Shown here piece after piece: positions 51,287-61,381 of a stretch of DNA of 64,000 nt; position 1 is the stretch's first letter; each line of letters starts with the position of its first letter. Position numbers and translations under genes: made by a program. Below the pieces are notes generated by a model. That model saw nothing but the letters and a program-made list of their open reading frames with translations, was not told where the DNA came from and did not search any database. The stretch spans positions 3,038,001 through 3,102,000 of the forward strand of contig NC_014655.1 in the NCBI RefSeq assembly GCF_000166395.1, given 5' to 3'. The DNA is from Leadbetterella byssophila DSM 17132. Lineage in GTDB: Bacteria; Bacteroidota; Bacteroidia; Cytophagales; Spirosomataceae.

Positions 51287-51945
51287 GGTGCTTTACAAAG
51301 GGTCATTTCCCCATGCATTGTGGGGAGATGCATTCCTTTGTAAATGAAGAATACACCTAAAATGAGATAGGCATAAATGAAAACCTTTTGACTTTTTAAT
51401 CCTGAGGGAATCCATTTTCCAATAAATCCAAAGCTCATCATAACCGGTAGGGTGCCAATTCCAAAGAATAGCATATACAAGGCTCCCTCTTTCAAGCTTC
51501 CCAATACGAATGCCCCGCTTAATGCTGCATAGACCATGCCGCAGGGAAGTAGGCCATTAAGCATTCCGAATAAAAATTGTTTGCTTTTTCCCCCTTTTGA
51601 AGATAACTGGCTAATCCCTCTTCTTAGGCTGGCTGTAAATCTTGTTATGAAGTAGCTTTGATCAATCTTGCTTTTGAACTTAATTGGCAGTAATGTGAAG
51701 GTCAAAATCAGAACCCCTAGGGCAATAAAAAGATACTTTTGAGAAAGATAAAACCCTGTTTGTTGGCCTAAAACTCCAATAAATAAGCCTAACAGTACAT
51801 AAGTAGTGATTCTTCCGCTATTATAGATAGCCCTGCTAAGCAGGTATCTCCTTGGGTTAGCCGGAACTAATAAAGAGATAGGCCCGCACATGCCTAAGCA
51901 GTGCAGGCTACCTACTAACCCTAATATAAACGCAGAATGTATCAC
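51283..51945 (-). CDS. Sulfite exporter TauE/SafE family membrane protein of the cbb3 cluster
   Basis: A 220-residue membrane protein with about six helices. Features are LVGSLHCLGMCGPISL at the N-terminus and FGMLNGLLPCGMVYAALSGA in the middle, a pattern of the urease-accessory-like/DsbD-like TauE proteins that recur in cbb3 gene clusters and probably help copper or cofactor delivery. Cysteines in HCLGMCGP and LLPCGM may bind metal. The start codon is GTG at 51945, directly after the fixH stop. The real role is inference. Confidence 0.75.
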   Translation of the reverse strand: MIHSAFILGLVGSLHCLGMCGPISLLVPANPRRYLLSRAIYNSGRITTYVLLGLFIGVLGQQTGFYLSQKYLFIALGVLILTFTLLPIKFKSKIDQSYFITRFTASLRRGISQLSSKGGKSKQFLFGMLNGLLPCGMVYAALSGAFVLGSLKEGALYMLFFGIGTLPVMMSFGFIGKWIPSGLKSQKVFIYAYLILGVFFIYKGMHLPTMHGEMTLCKAP

Positions 51946-52377
51946 TTACAGGATAATTTTCTCCTCTTTCATGTAGTTTTTGCCCTTGTTTGACCAATTC
52001 ATTTTTAGTACCCAAAGGCCTTTTGCTAAGGTTTGGGTGGGAATGACTTGTTCAGTTTGATCTGCTAACACAAAGGGAACTTCTATGTCTAGACCAGCTT
52101 TTGAAGGGCGGTAGAACAGAATGGTGCCTTTTGAACCTTTGAGTTCCTCAGGAAAGGAGATTTTAATGGATTCAGCACTTTTTTGAATGTTTATGGGAGA
52201 GCTGAGATCGGAGGTGTTGTGTAATTTATCAATTTCCTCCTGGTAAGCTATTTCTTTTTTGTAGTAATCCGGACTTACTAGGGTAATATCATCTTGTTTA
52301 ACACAGAAGGTTACCAAGGATAAGATGAAGACTACAAATGCACCATAGGTGATAGCTATTTTATGTCCAAAGTTCAT
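51946..52377 (-). CDS. ccoH: FixH/CcoH family protein
   Basis: A 143-residue membrane-anchored protein. One N-terminal helix (KIAITYGAFVVFILSLVTFCV) is followed by a periplasmic beta-rich domain, with DDITLVSPDYYKKEIAYQEEID matching the family start (SPDYY…) and KGLWVLKMNWSNKGKNYMKEEKI at the end. FixH/CcoH assists assembly of the cbb3 oxidase. It lies 4 bases behind ccoG and touches the TauE-like gene. Confidence 0.85.
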   Translation of the reverse strand: MNFGHKIAITYGAFVVFILSLVTFCVKQDDITLVSPDYYKKEIAYQEEIDKLHNTSDLSSPINIQKSAESIKISFPEELKGSKGTILFYRPSKAGLDIEVPFVLADQTEQVIPTQTLAKGLWVLKMNWSNKGKNYMKEEKIIL

Positions 52378-52381
52378 GATC

Positions 52382-53788
<1,407 letters not shown>

Positions 53789-53794
53789 TATTTC

Positions 53795-54592
53795 TTATTG
53801 TTGTGCCGTAGAATCAGCTGCCACGACGAATAATTCCCCTTCGGGCGCTTTTCCATTGGCGGGTTTGCTACCTTGTAAAGACAAGATATAATTCGCTACG
53901 TCTTGCATATCTTTAGGTTTAATGGTGGATTGCCAAGAGATCATACCTTTCTCCGGAACACCGTATTTAATGGTTTTAAACACGTTATTAATTCCACCAC
54001 CATGTAACCAGTACTCGTCAGTCAAGTTAGGACCTACAGTACCTTCACCGTTCGCACCATGACAAGCTGCACAGTTTGCATCAAAGATGCTTTTACCATT
54101 AGCTAGCGCTTTAGTGTCCTCCAGGGTTAAGCTTACGGAGTTCTCGTCAATAGCATTACCTTGTTGTGCTTGGTAAGCTTCAACCTCCTTTCTGGCTTTT
54201 TCCATAGAGATCTCATATTCTTCACCGGATAGAGGAGCTTTTTTCCATACATGGAAAATTAGTAAGTAAGCCACTGAGAAGATGATAGTAATATAGAACA
54301 GGTTAAGCCACCATGGTGGAAGGTGATTGTCAAGTTCCTTTATGCCATCATAATCATGATCCAGAAGGATTTCTTTTTCATCCTTCACACTCACTGTAGT
54401 TCCGGTGATCTTCTTCCACCATTTCCCAAAGTCAAACTCCTCGTAGGTTTGCCCCGTTTTATAGGCTATCAGGCGCTTTGTTGTGCTATTGGTTTGTAAG
54501 ATTACAAAGATCAACATTAGCGCCACACCGATCATTAGAATAACTAATATGACCAGTAGAAGATCTTCTATAGTATTTATTTTGTATTCCAT
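53795..54592 (-). CDS. ccoP: cbb3 oxidase subunit CcoP, single-heme type
   Basis: A 265-residue cytochrome c subunit. Two transmembrane segments (~10-32 and ~93-112) and a C-terminal cytochrome c domain with one heme site CAACH (Cys174, Cys177, His178) and a probable axial Met in KGMISW. Proteobacterial CcoP usually has two hemes, so this version is the shorter, mono-heme form often seen in Bacteroidota. The alanine/glutamine-rich tail is not conserved. It is co-directional with ccoQ and ccoNO. Confidence 0.9.
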   Translation of the reverse strand: MEYKINTIEDLLLVILVILMIGVALMLIFVILQTNSTTKRLIAYKTGQTYEEFDFGKWWKKITGTTVSVKDEKEILLDHDYDGIKELDNHLPPWWLNLFYITIIFSVAYLLIFHVWKKAPLSGEEYEISMEKARKEVEAYQAQQGNAIDENSVSLTLEDTKALANGKSIFDANCAACHGANGEGTVGPNLTDEYWLHGGGINNVFKTIKYGVPEKGMISWQSTIKPKDMQDVANYILSLQGSKPANGKAPEGELFVVAADSTAQQ

Positions 54593-54605
54593 TTTGACTT
54601 AATTT

Positions 54606-54764
54606 TTAATCCTCTAGAGGCAAATTTTCCAGATATTCTCTCTTCTTGGCATCTAATCTATAGACATAAAAGCCCAGACCTATAAAGAATAGAAAGAAGA
54701 CGATCAGGGAGAAGACCGGGTAGATGCTAACTCCCTCTACTAGTTCGAAATAGTGCTTAAACAT
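54606..54764 (-). CDS. ccoQ: CcoQ-like small subunit
   Basis: A 52-residue protein: MFKHYFELVEGVSIYPVF, one membrane helix (SLIVFFLFFIGLGFYVYRL) and a charged tail DAKKREYLENLPLED. Length, topology and place between ccoNO and ccoP fit CcoQ (cbb3 oxidase subunit 3). It starts 4 bases after the ccoNO stop and ends 13 bases before ccoP. Confidence 0.85.
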   Translation of the reverse strand: MFKHYFELVEGVSIYPVFSLIVFFLFFIGLGFYVYRLDAKKREYLENLPLED

Positions 54765-54768
54765 GATC

Positions 54769-56907
54769 TTACTTTTGTTTTATGTCTGTTCCTAATCTTT
54801 GTAGGTAAGCTATCAAAGCGATGATCTCTTTGTCTTTTGTTACCTTTATCTTATCCTTTTCCAGGTTTTTCGCGATGATTTCCGCCTGTTTGTTTGACTC
54901 TTCGACTGCCGTATCTTCGAAGCCTTCTTCGTAAGGTACACCGAGTTGTCTCATCACTTTGATCTTTTTAGGAAGATCAGAGTAGTCTATATCATCATCT
55001 ACTAACCAAGGGTAGCTAGGCATGATAGAGCCTGGAGACATGGAAGTAGGGTCAAACATGTGGTTGTAGTGCCAGCTGTCAGGATATTTACCTCCAATTC
55101 TATGTAGATCCGGACCGGTTCTTTTTGATCCCCAAAGGAATGGTCTGTCATAAACGAACTCTCCGGCTTTAGAATACTCTCCATAACGTTCTGTCTCGTC
55201 TCTGAATGGTCGTACCATCTGTGAGTGACAGCTCACGCAGCCTTCACGGATATAAATGTCTCTACCTGTTAATTCAAGAGGAGTATATGGTTTTACAGAA
55301 GCTATGGTAGGCACATTGGACTTGATTAAAGCTGTAGGTACGAATTCCACTAAACCGCCTATGGCAACCGCAACTATGGCTAAACCTGTGAATATGAATG
55401 GCTTTCTTTCAAGTATAGTATGCCATCCTCCACCTACTACCTGTACATTTTTCTGAAGAGCTGGAGCTTCAGCTGCATCATAGTCAGCAAAGGATCCTTG
55501 AGCGGCCGTTTTAAGTAAGTTGTATATCATTATGAAAACACCCACCAAGTACATGGTACCACCTACTGCTCTCATCATGTACTGAGGCACGATCTTAGTA
55601 ACGGTTTCAAGGAAGTTAGGATAAGCCAGGAATCCATCTGCGGTAAACTCTTTCCACATTAAGCTTTGAGTTAAACTTGCCCAATAGAGAGGTAGAGCAT
55701 AGAAAATGATACCCAGCGTTCCTATCCAGAAGTGTAGGTTTACTAAAGACTTAGAGTACATTTTAGTATTCCACATTTTTGGTACCAAATAGTATAGGAT
55801 ACCAAAGATCATGAAACCATTCCAGCCTAATGCTCCGATGTGTACGTGTGCTACGATCCAGTCAGTGTAGTGCGCTATGGCGTTCACATTTTTCAAGGAT
55901 AGCATAGGGCCTTCGAAAGTGGCCATACCATAAGCAGTAACCGCAACCACAAAGAACTTCAGGACATTGTCCTCTCTTACTTTATCCCAAGCTCCTCTTA
56001 AGGTTAATAGGCCGTTTAGCATACCTCCCCAGGAAGGAGCAATAAGCATAACGGAGAATACCGTACCTAAACTTTGTGCCCAGTCGGGAAGAGAGGTATA
56101 TAATAAGTGGTGAGGTCCTGCCCAGATGTAAATGAAAATGAGGGACCAAAAGTGTATGATGGAAAGTTTATAAGAGAATACCGGCCTATTAGCTGCTTTT
56201 GGTAGGTAGTAATACATTAGACCTAGGTAAGGTGTGGTCAAGAAGAATGCCACAGCGTTATGTCCATACCACCATTGAACCAAAGCATCCTGTACCCCTG
56301 CAAACATGGAATAACTCTTAGTGAATGATACCGGAATGGCTAAAGAGTTAACAATATGAAGAAGAGCTACGGTCACTATGGTGGCAATATAGAACCAGAT
56401 GGCCACATACATGTGTCTTTCTCTTCTCTTGGCTATCATTCCAAAGAAGTTGATGGCAAATACCACCCAAATCAGTGCAATAGCTACGTCAATAGGCCAT
56501 TCTAATTCAGCATATTCTTTGCTTGAGGTTAAGCCCATAGGCAAAGTGATTGCCGCAGCCAGAATGATCAACTGCCATCCCCAGAAGTGAATCCAGGATA
56601 GAGCCTTACTGAACAGACCAGTTTTAAGTAATCTTTGGCTGGAATGGTAGACCCCGGCAAACATGGCGTTCCCTACAAAGGCAAAGATGACCGCATTCGT
56701 GTGTAAAGGTCTTAGCCTACCGAATGTAGTGTGGGGGTTCTCGAAGTTCGCTTCGGGTAGAAATAGTTGGATCGCCAGAGTAAGTCCGACTAACATTCCT
56801 ATTACTCCATATACCACTGAAGCTATAAGGAAGGCCTTGACGATCTTGTTGTCATATTCGAACTGCTCCAAGACTCCAACACCTGATGTTTGAGTATTAT
56901 TCTGCAT
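54769..56907 (-). CDS. ccoNO: cbb3-type cytochrome c oxidase CcoN-CcoO fusion
   Basis: A 712-residue fusion. Residues ~1-480 are CcoN, the heme-copper catalytic subunit with about 12-14 helices and conserved His motifs (RPLHTNAV, WWYGHNAVAFFLT, HYTDWIVAHVHIGALGWN). After a linker, residues ~510-712 are CcoO with a helix and one heme c site CVSCH (Cys557, Cys560, His561) in EGCVSCHSQMVRPF. The fusion is common in Bacteroidota. It gives high-affinity oxygen respiration. A dyad shared with ccoI lies 75 bases upstream of the ATG. Confidence 0.95.
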   Translation of the reverse strand: MQNNTQTSGVGVLEQFEYDNKIVKAFLIASVVYGVIGMLVGLTLAIQLFLPEANFENPHTTFGRLRPLHTNAVIFAFVGNAMFAGVYHSSQRLLKTGLFSKALSWIHFWGWQLIILAAAITLPMGLTSSKEYAELEWPIDVAIALIWVVFAINFFGMIAKRRERHMYVAIWFYIATIVTVALLHIVNSLAIPVSFTKSYSMFAGVQDALVQWWYGHNAVAFFLTTPYLGLMYYYLPKAANRPVFSYKLSIIHFWSLIFIYIWAGPHHLLYTSLPDWAQSLGTVFSVMLIAPSWGGMLNGLLTLRGAWDKVREDNVLKFFVVAVTAYGMATFEGPMLSLKNVNAIAHYTDWIVAHVHIGALGWNGFMIFGILYYLVPKMWNTKMYSKSLVNLHFWIGTLGIIFYALPLYWASLTQSLMWKEFTADGFLAYPNFLETVTKIVPQYMMRAVGGTMYLVGVFIMIYNLLKTAAQGSFADYDAAEAPALQKNVQVVGGGWHTILERKPFIFTGLAIVAVAIGGLVEFVPTALIKSNVPTIASVKPYTPLELTGRDIYIREGCVSCHSQMVRPFRDETERYGEYSKAGEFVYDRPFLWGSKRTGPDLHRIGGKYPDSWHYNHMFDPTSMSPGSIMPSYPWLVDDDIDYSDLPKKIKVMRQLGVPYEEGFEDTAVEESNKQAEIIAKNLEKDKIKVTKDKEIIALIAYLQRLGTDIKQK

Positions 56908-56981
56908 AATCTGTCAGAGGTTTTTAGTTATTGAGGTGTAAAATTAGGAGGGTGAGAAAGGGGGAAATATGACAGCAGATA

Positions 56982-57008
56982 TCGGAAAAATATGAGTTTG
57001 CTCATAAT
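56982..57008. promoter_or_regulatory. CRP-type dyad upstream of ccoNO
   Basis: TCGGAAAAATATGA followed by N6 and TCATAAT. The inner palindrome TATGAG-TTTG-CTCATA is perfect over 16 bases. The first 14 bases are identical to the copy upstream of ccoI, in the same orientation to the gene. A half site GGAAATATGA lies 23 bases nearer to ccoNO (56963-56972). Confidence 0.65.
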
Positions 57009-57168
57009 GCACTATTGCTTGCTGTAGATGAAGTTTAAAATGCTTATGAGCAGGGTGTTGTGTTAAAAGTTTTAATGAAGGGTAGTAATATGCGTGCCTT
57101 AAATGCTAAGGGGATTTCATTTTTTAAGTAACTTGCGTCCAAAATCAAATGTATTGAAATTTTAATTT

Positions 57169-57579
57169 ATGGAATTATTACAGGAGGTAGCCAATATATC
57201 TGGCAGACCGGGATTATACCGAATAGTTAAACCAGGAAGAGGCGGAGTTATCGTTGAATCTTTAGATGCTAGCAAGAAGAGAGAAATGATCAATGCCAAT
57301 GCTAAAGTATCTGTATTGAAAGAGATCTCAGTATATACTGAGAACGTTAATGAATCAAAACCTCTAAGTGAGATCTTCCTGGTCATCCGTGAAAAGCACG
57401 GTGAAAAAGTGGATTTCGATATGAAGAATGCCAGCAATAAAGATTATTTCGACTTTTTTGAAACGGTATTGCCTGAATTTGACAAGGAGAGAGTTTACGC
57501 TACTGATGTAAAAAAGATCATTAACTGGTATAATACGCTGAGTCAATTCTTACCTGAAATTTTTGAAGAAACAAAGTAA
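57169..57579 (+). CDS. DUF5606 family protein
   Basis: A 136-residue cytoplasmic protein that matches the DUF5606 family: MELLQEVANISGRPGLYRIVKPGRGGVIVESLD at the start and YATDVKKIINWYNTLSQFLPEIFEE at the end. The N-terminal ~60 residues look like a small beta barrel, the rest is helical. The family is widespread in Bacteroidota with no assigned role. It ends in a terminator. Confidence 0.8.
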   Translation: MELLQEVANISGRPGLYRIVKPGRGGVIVESLDASKKREMINANAKVSVLKEISVYTENVNESKPLSEIFLVIREKHGEKVDFDMKNASNKDYFDFFETVLPEFDKERVYATDVKKIINWYNTLSQFLPEIFEETK

Positions 57580-57588
57580 TTAAAGGAG

Positions 57589-57615
57589 GGGCTATCTGTT
57601 AGGGTAGCCCTTTTT
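57589..57615 (+). terminator. Terminator of the DUF5606 gene
   Basis: Stem GGGCTATC/GGTAGCCC (8 bp, one G-U) with loop TGTTAG, followed by five T. The next gene begins 10 bases later. Confidence 0.85.
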
Positions 57616-57624
57616 AATATAGAT

Positions 57625-58581
57625 ATGGTAGTGATCATAGGTGGAGGCCCCATAGGAATGGCCTGCGGAATAGAGTGTAAGAAAGCAGGATTAGATTATG
57701 TAATCCTAGAGAAGGGATGTTTAGTAAATTCTCTATATCATTATCCAACTACAATGACCTTCTTTAGTACCTCAGAGAGACTGGAATTAGATAATATTCC
57801 TTTCGTTTCTAACTCTGCAAAACCTACCCGCGCGGAGGCTCTGGAATACTATAGAAGAGTGGCTCAAAATCAACAGTTGAACATCCACTTGTTTGAAGAA
57901 GTCTCTGATGTATATAAAGTAGAGAAAGGTTTTGAAGTGAAGACTTCTAAAAGAACCTATTCAGCTGAAAAAGTGATCTTGGCCACAGGATTTTATGATA
58001 TTCCTAATCTCTTAGGTATACCGGGAGAAGATTTGCCTAAGGTGAAACACTATTATAAAGATCCACACTTCTATGCTTTCCAAAAAATAGTAGTCATAGG
58101 AGCTAATAACTCTGCCGTAGATGTGGCTCTTGAGACCTTTAGAAAAGGTGCAGATGTGACCATGGTCATTAGAGATGGAGAGATAGGTAGGACTGTGAAA
58201 TATTGGGTAAGACCTGATATAGAAAACCGGATTGCGGAAGGTTCTATAAAGGCTTATTTCCATTCTACTCTCAAAGAAGTGAGAGAACACGAAGTAGTGA
58301 TCCATACTCCGGAAGGAGAGGTGGTGATAGATAATCAATGGGTTTTAGCCATGACGGGCTATACGCCTAATCTTTCCTTCTTAGAAAAACTAGGGATTAA
58401 ACTCTCTGAAGACGGAGTAAGAAAGCCTTTTTATGACGAGAACACCATGGAGACTAATGTGCCCGGACTATACTTAGCCGGCGTCATATGCGGAGGCCTA
58501 GATACCAGAAGGTTATTTATAGAAAATTCACGCGAACACGCTGTAAAAATAGTTGCACATATTTTAACTGCTAAGGAGTAG
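57625..58581 (+). CDS. ypdA: YpdA family bacillithiol disulfide reductase
   Basis: A 318-residue FAD/NADPH oxidoreductase. GGGPIGMACG near residues 6-15 binds FAD, the ATGFYDIPNLLGIPGEDLPKV stretch and GANNSAVDVALETFRKGADV (NADPH site) are typical of YpdA/Bdr, and LAGVICGGLDTRRLFIENSREHA ends the protein. YpdA reduces oxidised bacillithiol in Firmicutes; its presence suggests that this organism makes bacillithiol. It has no thioredoxin-reductase CxxC. The 3' end overlaps the convergent LuxE-like gene by 18 bases. Confidence 0.85.
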   Translation: MVVIIGGGPIGMACGIECKKAGLDYVILEKGCLVNSLYHYPTTMTFFSTSERLELDNIPFVSNSAKPTRAEALEYYRRVAQNQQLNIHLFEEVSDVYKVEKGFEVKTSKRTYSAEKVILATGFYDIPNLLGIPGEDLPKVKHYYKDPHFYAFQKIVVIGANNSAVDVALETFRKGADVTMVIRDGEIGRTVKYWVRPDIENRIAEGSIKAYFHSTLKEVREHEVVIHTPEGEVVIDNQWVLAMTGYTPNLSFLEKLGIKLSEDGVRKPFYDENTMETNVPGLYLAGVICGGLDTRRLFIENSREHAVKIVAHILTAKE

Positions 58582-59610
58582 GTTACATCCTCGGATATCT
58601 GAATTATCAAATCTTCCTACCACTTTAAATCCTTTGTAGTCTTCTGTGAAGACGCCTAGGTCCTGAGTTTCAATGAAACTACATGAATCTATATTTGCGA
58701 GGTCAATGACGTTAATTCCTCCTGTTCTTTGCTTGTGTGGGCCAGATTTTTGACCAATAGCAAAATGAGGTAGGTAAGTAAACGGGTCATTCACTTCTCT
58801 AAGGAGGACTTTCATATAAGGGGGAAGTTCAAAAACTCCCTCGCCTTTTGAGTAACCTTGCGATAGAAGTTCAGTCATCCCGTACTCTGAATGTATGGTT
58901 TTTATACCAAAGCCTTGGGTTAGAATCTCATGAAGTTCTTCTCTGATTAATTCTTTTCTTCTTCCTTTCATTCCTCCCGTCTCCATTACGATAAGTCTGT
59001 CACGGATAGGTTCCAGTTTTTTGACCAATGCCGTGTTTTCTACCAGGTCTAATAATGCAAAACTTACACCTATTAGGAGGATTTTTCTATGATCTGCTGC
59101 AAGCATTCGATCTACCATTTCCTCTGTATTATTAAGGAAAAAACCACCGAATTTGCTAAAACTGTTATAAATAAAGTTTTCAACCATATACACGAGCGAA
59201 GAGTTATTTCGTTCGAGATAGGAAGGTAAAAGTGCGAAGATATGGTAGTCTGAAAGGGGAGAATAGATGGTCTCAAAGGTCTTTCTACTTAGGACTTCGT
59301 ATAGCGCAAGGTCTTTCACCAAGTGTCTGCTTGTAGTGCTAGAGGTAGTGCCGCTGCTCTCAAAGATGACCTGAGGTTCTGAGAATCCCGTACTGATAGG
59401 GTGGGATTTGAAAAAGGAAATGGGCAAAAAAGGTATTTTCTCCAACCTTTTCACCTGATCCGGGGTCTTATTCAGACTGGAGGCGTAAGCTTGGTAAACC
59501 GGGTTTTGGTGGAATTGGTAACGGTATATTTCCAGGGCTAAATCCTCGAATGATCGGGGATCAGAACCCAGATGTACTAGTGCAGACTTTAATTCTTCCC
59601 TAATGCTCAT
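58564..59610 (-). CDS. LuxE-like acyl-protein synthetase family protein
   Basis: A 348-residue protein of the adenylate-forming LuxE/PaaK-like family. Motifs are FESSGTTSSTTSRH near 85 (phosphate loop), HIFALLPSYLERNNSSLVYM, ETGGMKGRRKEL near 210 and HSEYGMTELLSQGYS near 238 (adenine site). LuxE activates fatty acids for luciferase; here there are no lux genes, so it may activate an acyl group for another acceptor. The ATG at 59610 is preferred to GTG two codons earlier. TACTTTTG (59642-59635) is upstream. Confidence 0.75.
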   Translation of the reverse strand: MSIREELKSALVHLGSDPRSFEDLALEIYRYQFHQNPVYQAYASSLNKTPDQVKRLEKIPFLPISFFKSHPISTGFSEPQVIFESSGTTSSTTSRHLVKDLALYEVLSRKTFETIYSPLSDYHIFALLPSYLERNNSSLVYMVENFIYNSFSKFGGFFLNNTEEMVDRMLAADHRKILLIGVSFALLDLVENTALVKKLEPIRDRLIVMETGGMKGRRKELIREELHEILTQGFGIKTIHSEYGMTELLSQGYSKGEGVFELPPYMKVLLREVNDPFTYLPHFAIGQKSGPHKQRTGGINVIDLANIDSCSFIETQDLGVFTEDYKGFKVVGRFDNSDIRGCNLLLSS

Positions 59611-59634
59611 CTTCACGCTTTTTTATTATTTTTA

Positions 59635-59642
59635 CAAAAGTA
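59635..59642 (-). promoter_or_regulatory. -7 element of the LuxE-like gene
   Basis: Minus-strand TACTTTTG, exact TAnnTTTG match, 24 bases upstream of the ATG. Confidence 0.45.
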
Positions 59643-59652
59643 AGTTTAAACC

Positions 59653-60162
59653 ATGCGTATTCGTAAAATATTCCCGCTCTTCTTACTTCCAATATGCCTG
59701 GGCTGCTTCAGTGTGCCTGATTTTGATAATGTACCAGAGATTGAATTCCAGTCTATAAGTAATGCATTGAGGGTAGATGAGGTTACAGGAGGATATAAAG
59801 ATTCTATTACTGTTTCATTAAAATTTAGAGATGGTGATGGTGATTTGGGGTATGATACCTGGGAACGCGATTCTTTGGAAAAGCTAGGAATTAAGACGAA
59901 TTTCTTAGTGACCATTTGGAGGAAGGATAAAGGGAAATATGTGGTTTACGAACCTACTCAGCCTATTGTGGATATGTTTTTCCGATTATCAAAAGATAAA
60001 CCGGGGCCTATAGAAGGTGTGATCCATTATAGGTATGAGAATTTGCACTCATTTTATCGCTATCCTAAAGATACTGTGAAGTTTGAAATAGCTATCATGG
60101 ATAGAGCTGGTCATATCAGTAATAAAGTGATGACGGATTCTGTGATCTTCCGACCGATTTGA
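59653..60162 (+). CDS. Lipoprotein of unknown function
   Basis: A 169-residue lipoprotein (MRIRKIFPLFLLPICLGC, lipobox LGC). The mature part contains SLKFRDGDGDLGYDTWERD, an acidic DGDGD stretch like a calcium-binding loop, then beta-rich sequence ending in MDRAGHISNKVMTDSVIF. Similar lipoproteins with an FRDGDGDLG motif occur in Cytophagales, but I know no function. It lies 16 bases upstream of the dipeptidase and may be co-transcribed. Confidence 0.65.
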   Translation: MRIRKIFPLFLLPICLGCFSVPDFDNVPEIEFQSISNALRVDEVTGGYKDSITVSLKFRDGDGDLGYDTWERDSLEKLGIKTNFLVTIWRKDKGKYVVYEPTQPIVDMFFRLSKDKPGPIEGVIHYRYENLHSFYRYPKDTVKFEIAIMDRAGHISNKVMTDSVIFRPI

Positions 60163-60178
60163 TTAACCTAACTTATTT

Positions 60179-61381
60179 ATGAAATATATCTATACCCTTT
60201 TGTGTGTAGCTGCATTCTCAGCTAGCACTGTAGCACAAAAATCCCACGCGGATAAAGCGAAGGAATTGGCTCAGAAGTTTATCATCGCGGATGGCCATGT
60301 GGACTTGCCTTATCGTCTACAGATCAAGAATTTCCGTTTAGAAAAATCCTATACAGGAATACCTGTGCAGAGTGAGGAAGGAGACTTTGATTTTGTGCGT
60401 GCCAAAGCTGGTGGATTAGATGCTCCATTTATGTCCATCTATATTCCGGCAAACAGAAGTACGCAAGAGGCAAAGTTGCTTGCTGACACCTTGATCAATA
60501 TGGTGGAATTTATTGCTAAAGAGAAAAGTAATTACTTTGAAGTAGCTAAAACGCCGGATGATGTTAAGAGAATTAAAAAAGCCGGGAAGATAGCTTTGCC
60601 CATGGGTATGGAAAACGGCTCACCTATCACCAGTGTGTCTGATGTAGCTTTATATCGTAAAAAGGGGATCAGCTATGTGACGCTTACTCACTCAAAAGAC
60701 AATGATATTTGTGACTCCAGCTATGATAGTACGAAGACCTGGAGTGGTTTAAGCCCATTTGGTGTGGAGGTAGTAAAAGAGATGAACAAAACCGGTATAA
60801 TGGTAGACGTTTCTCATATCTCAGATGATGCCTTTTTTGATGTAATTAAGGTGTCTAAGGTTCCGGTGATAGCTTCCCATTCTTCTGCAAGGAAATTCAC
60901 ACCATGTTGGCAAAGAAACATGTCTGATGAAATGTTGAAGGCATTGAAAGCCAATGGTGGGGTGATTATGGTGAACTTTGGTTCTACATTCTTAGATTCA
61001 GATGTGGTTAAGTACAAAGCTGCAGCTACAGAAAAGATCAGAAAAGAGCTTGAAGAAAAGGGTTTGGCCGGAAAGGAATTGAGAGACGGTATAGCTCGAG
61101 AGATAGCTAAGGATTACAGGAACTACTCAGACGTAAAAAGGGTGGCAGATCATATAGATCATATCGTGAAGATTGCGGGTATAGATCATGTGGGAATAGG
61201 GTCTGATTATGATGGTGTTGGGGATAGTTTACCTACAGGTTTGAAAGATGTTTCAGACTATCCGAATCTATTGGCAGAATTACTTCAAAGAGGATATTCA
61301 GAAAAAGATATAGAAAAGATCTGTTCCGGTAACCTGTTCCGGGTATGGAACAAGGTTTTAGAATATGCAAAATCTCGTTAA
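60179..61381 (+). CDS. Membrane dipeptidase, peptidase family M19
   Basis: A 400-residue exported zinc dipeptidase (signal MKYIYTLLCVAAFSASTVA, cleavage before Q). The metal-binding His-x-Asp is in IADGHVDLPYRL; further ligands are the Glu in PMGMENGSPI, the His in VDVSHISDDAF and the His in ASHSSAR; DHVGIGSDYDG completes the site. It probably degrades dipeptides in the periplasm. It overlaps the YheT-type gene by 17 bases. Confidence 0.92.
   Translation: MKYIYTLLCVAAFSASTVAQKSHADKAKELAQKFIIADGHVDLPYRLQIKNFRLEKSYTGIPVQSEEGDFDFVRAKAGGLDAPFMSIYIPANRSTQEAKLLADTLINMVEFIAKEKSNYFEVAKTPDDVKRIKKAGKIALPMGMENGSPITSVSDVALYRKKGISYVTLTHSKDNDICDSSYDSTKTWSGLSPFGVEVVKEMNKTGIMVDVSHISDDAFFDVIKVSKVPVIASHSSARKFTPCWQRNMSDEMLKALKANGGVIMVNFGSTFLDSDVVKYKAAATEKIRKELEEKGLAGKELRDGIAREIAKDYRNYSDVKRVADHIDHIVKIAGIDHVGIGSDYDGVGDSLPTGLKDVSDYPNLLAELLQRGYSEKDIEKICSGNLFRVWNKVLEYAKSR

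Noticed and set aside
58564-59610. Bioluminescence (lux) locus
   Set aside because: Only one LuxE-like gene; no luxAB or luxCD and no flavin reductase next to it.
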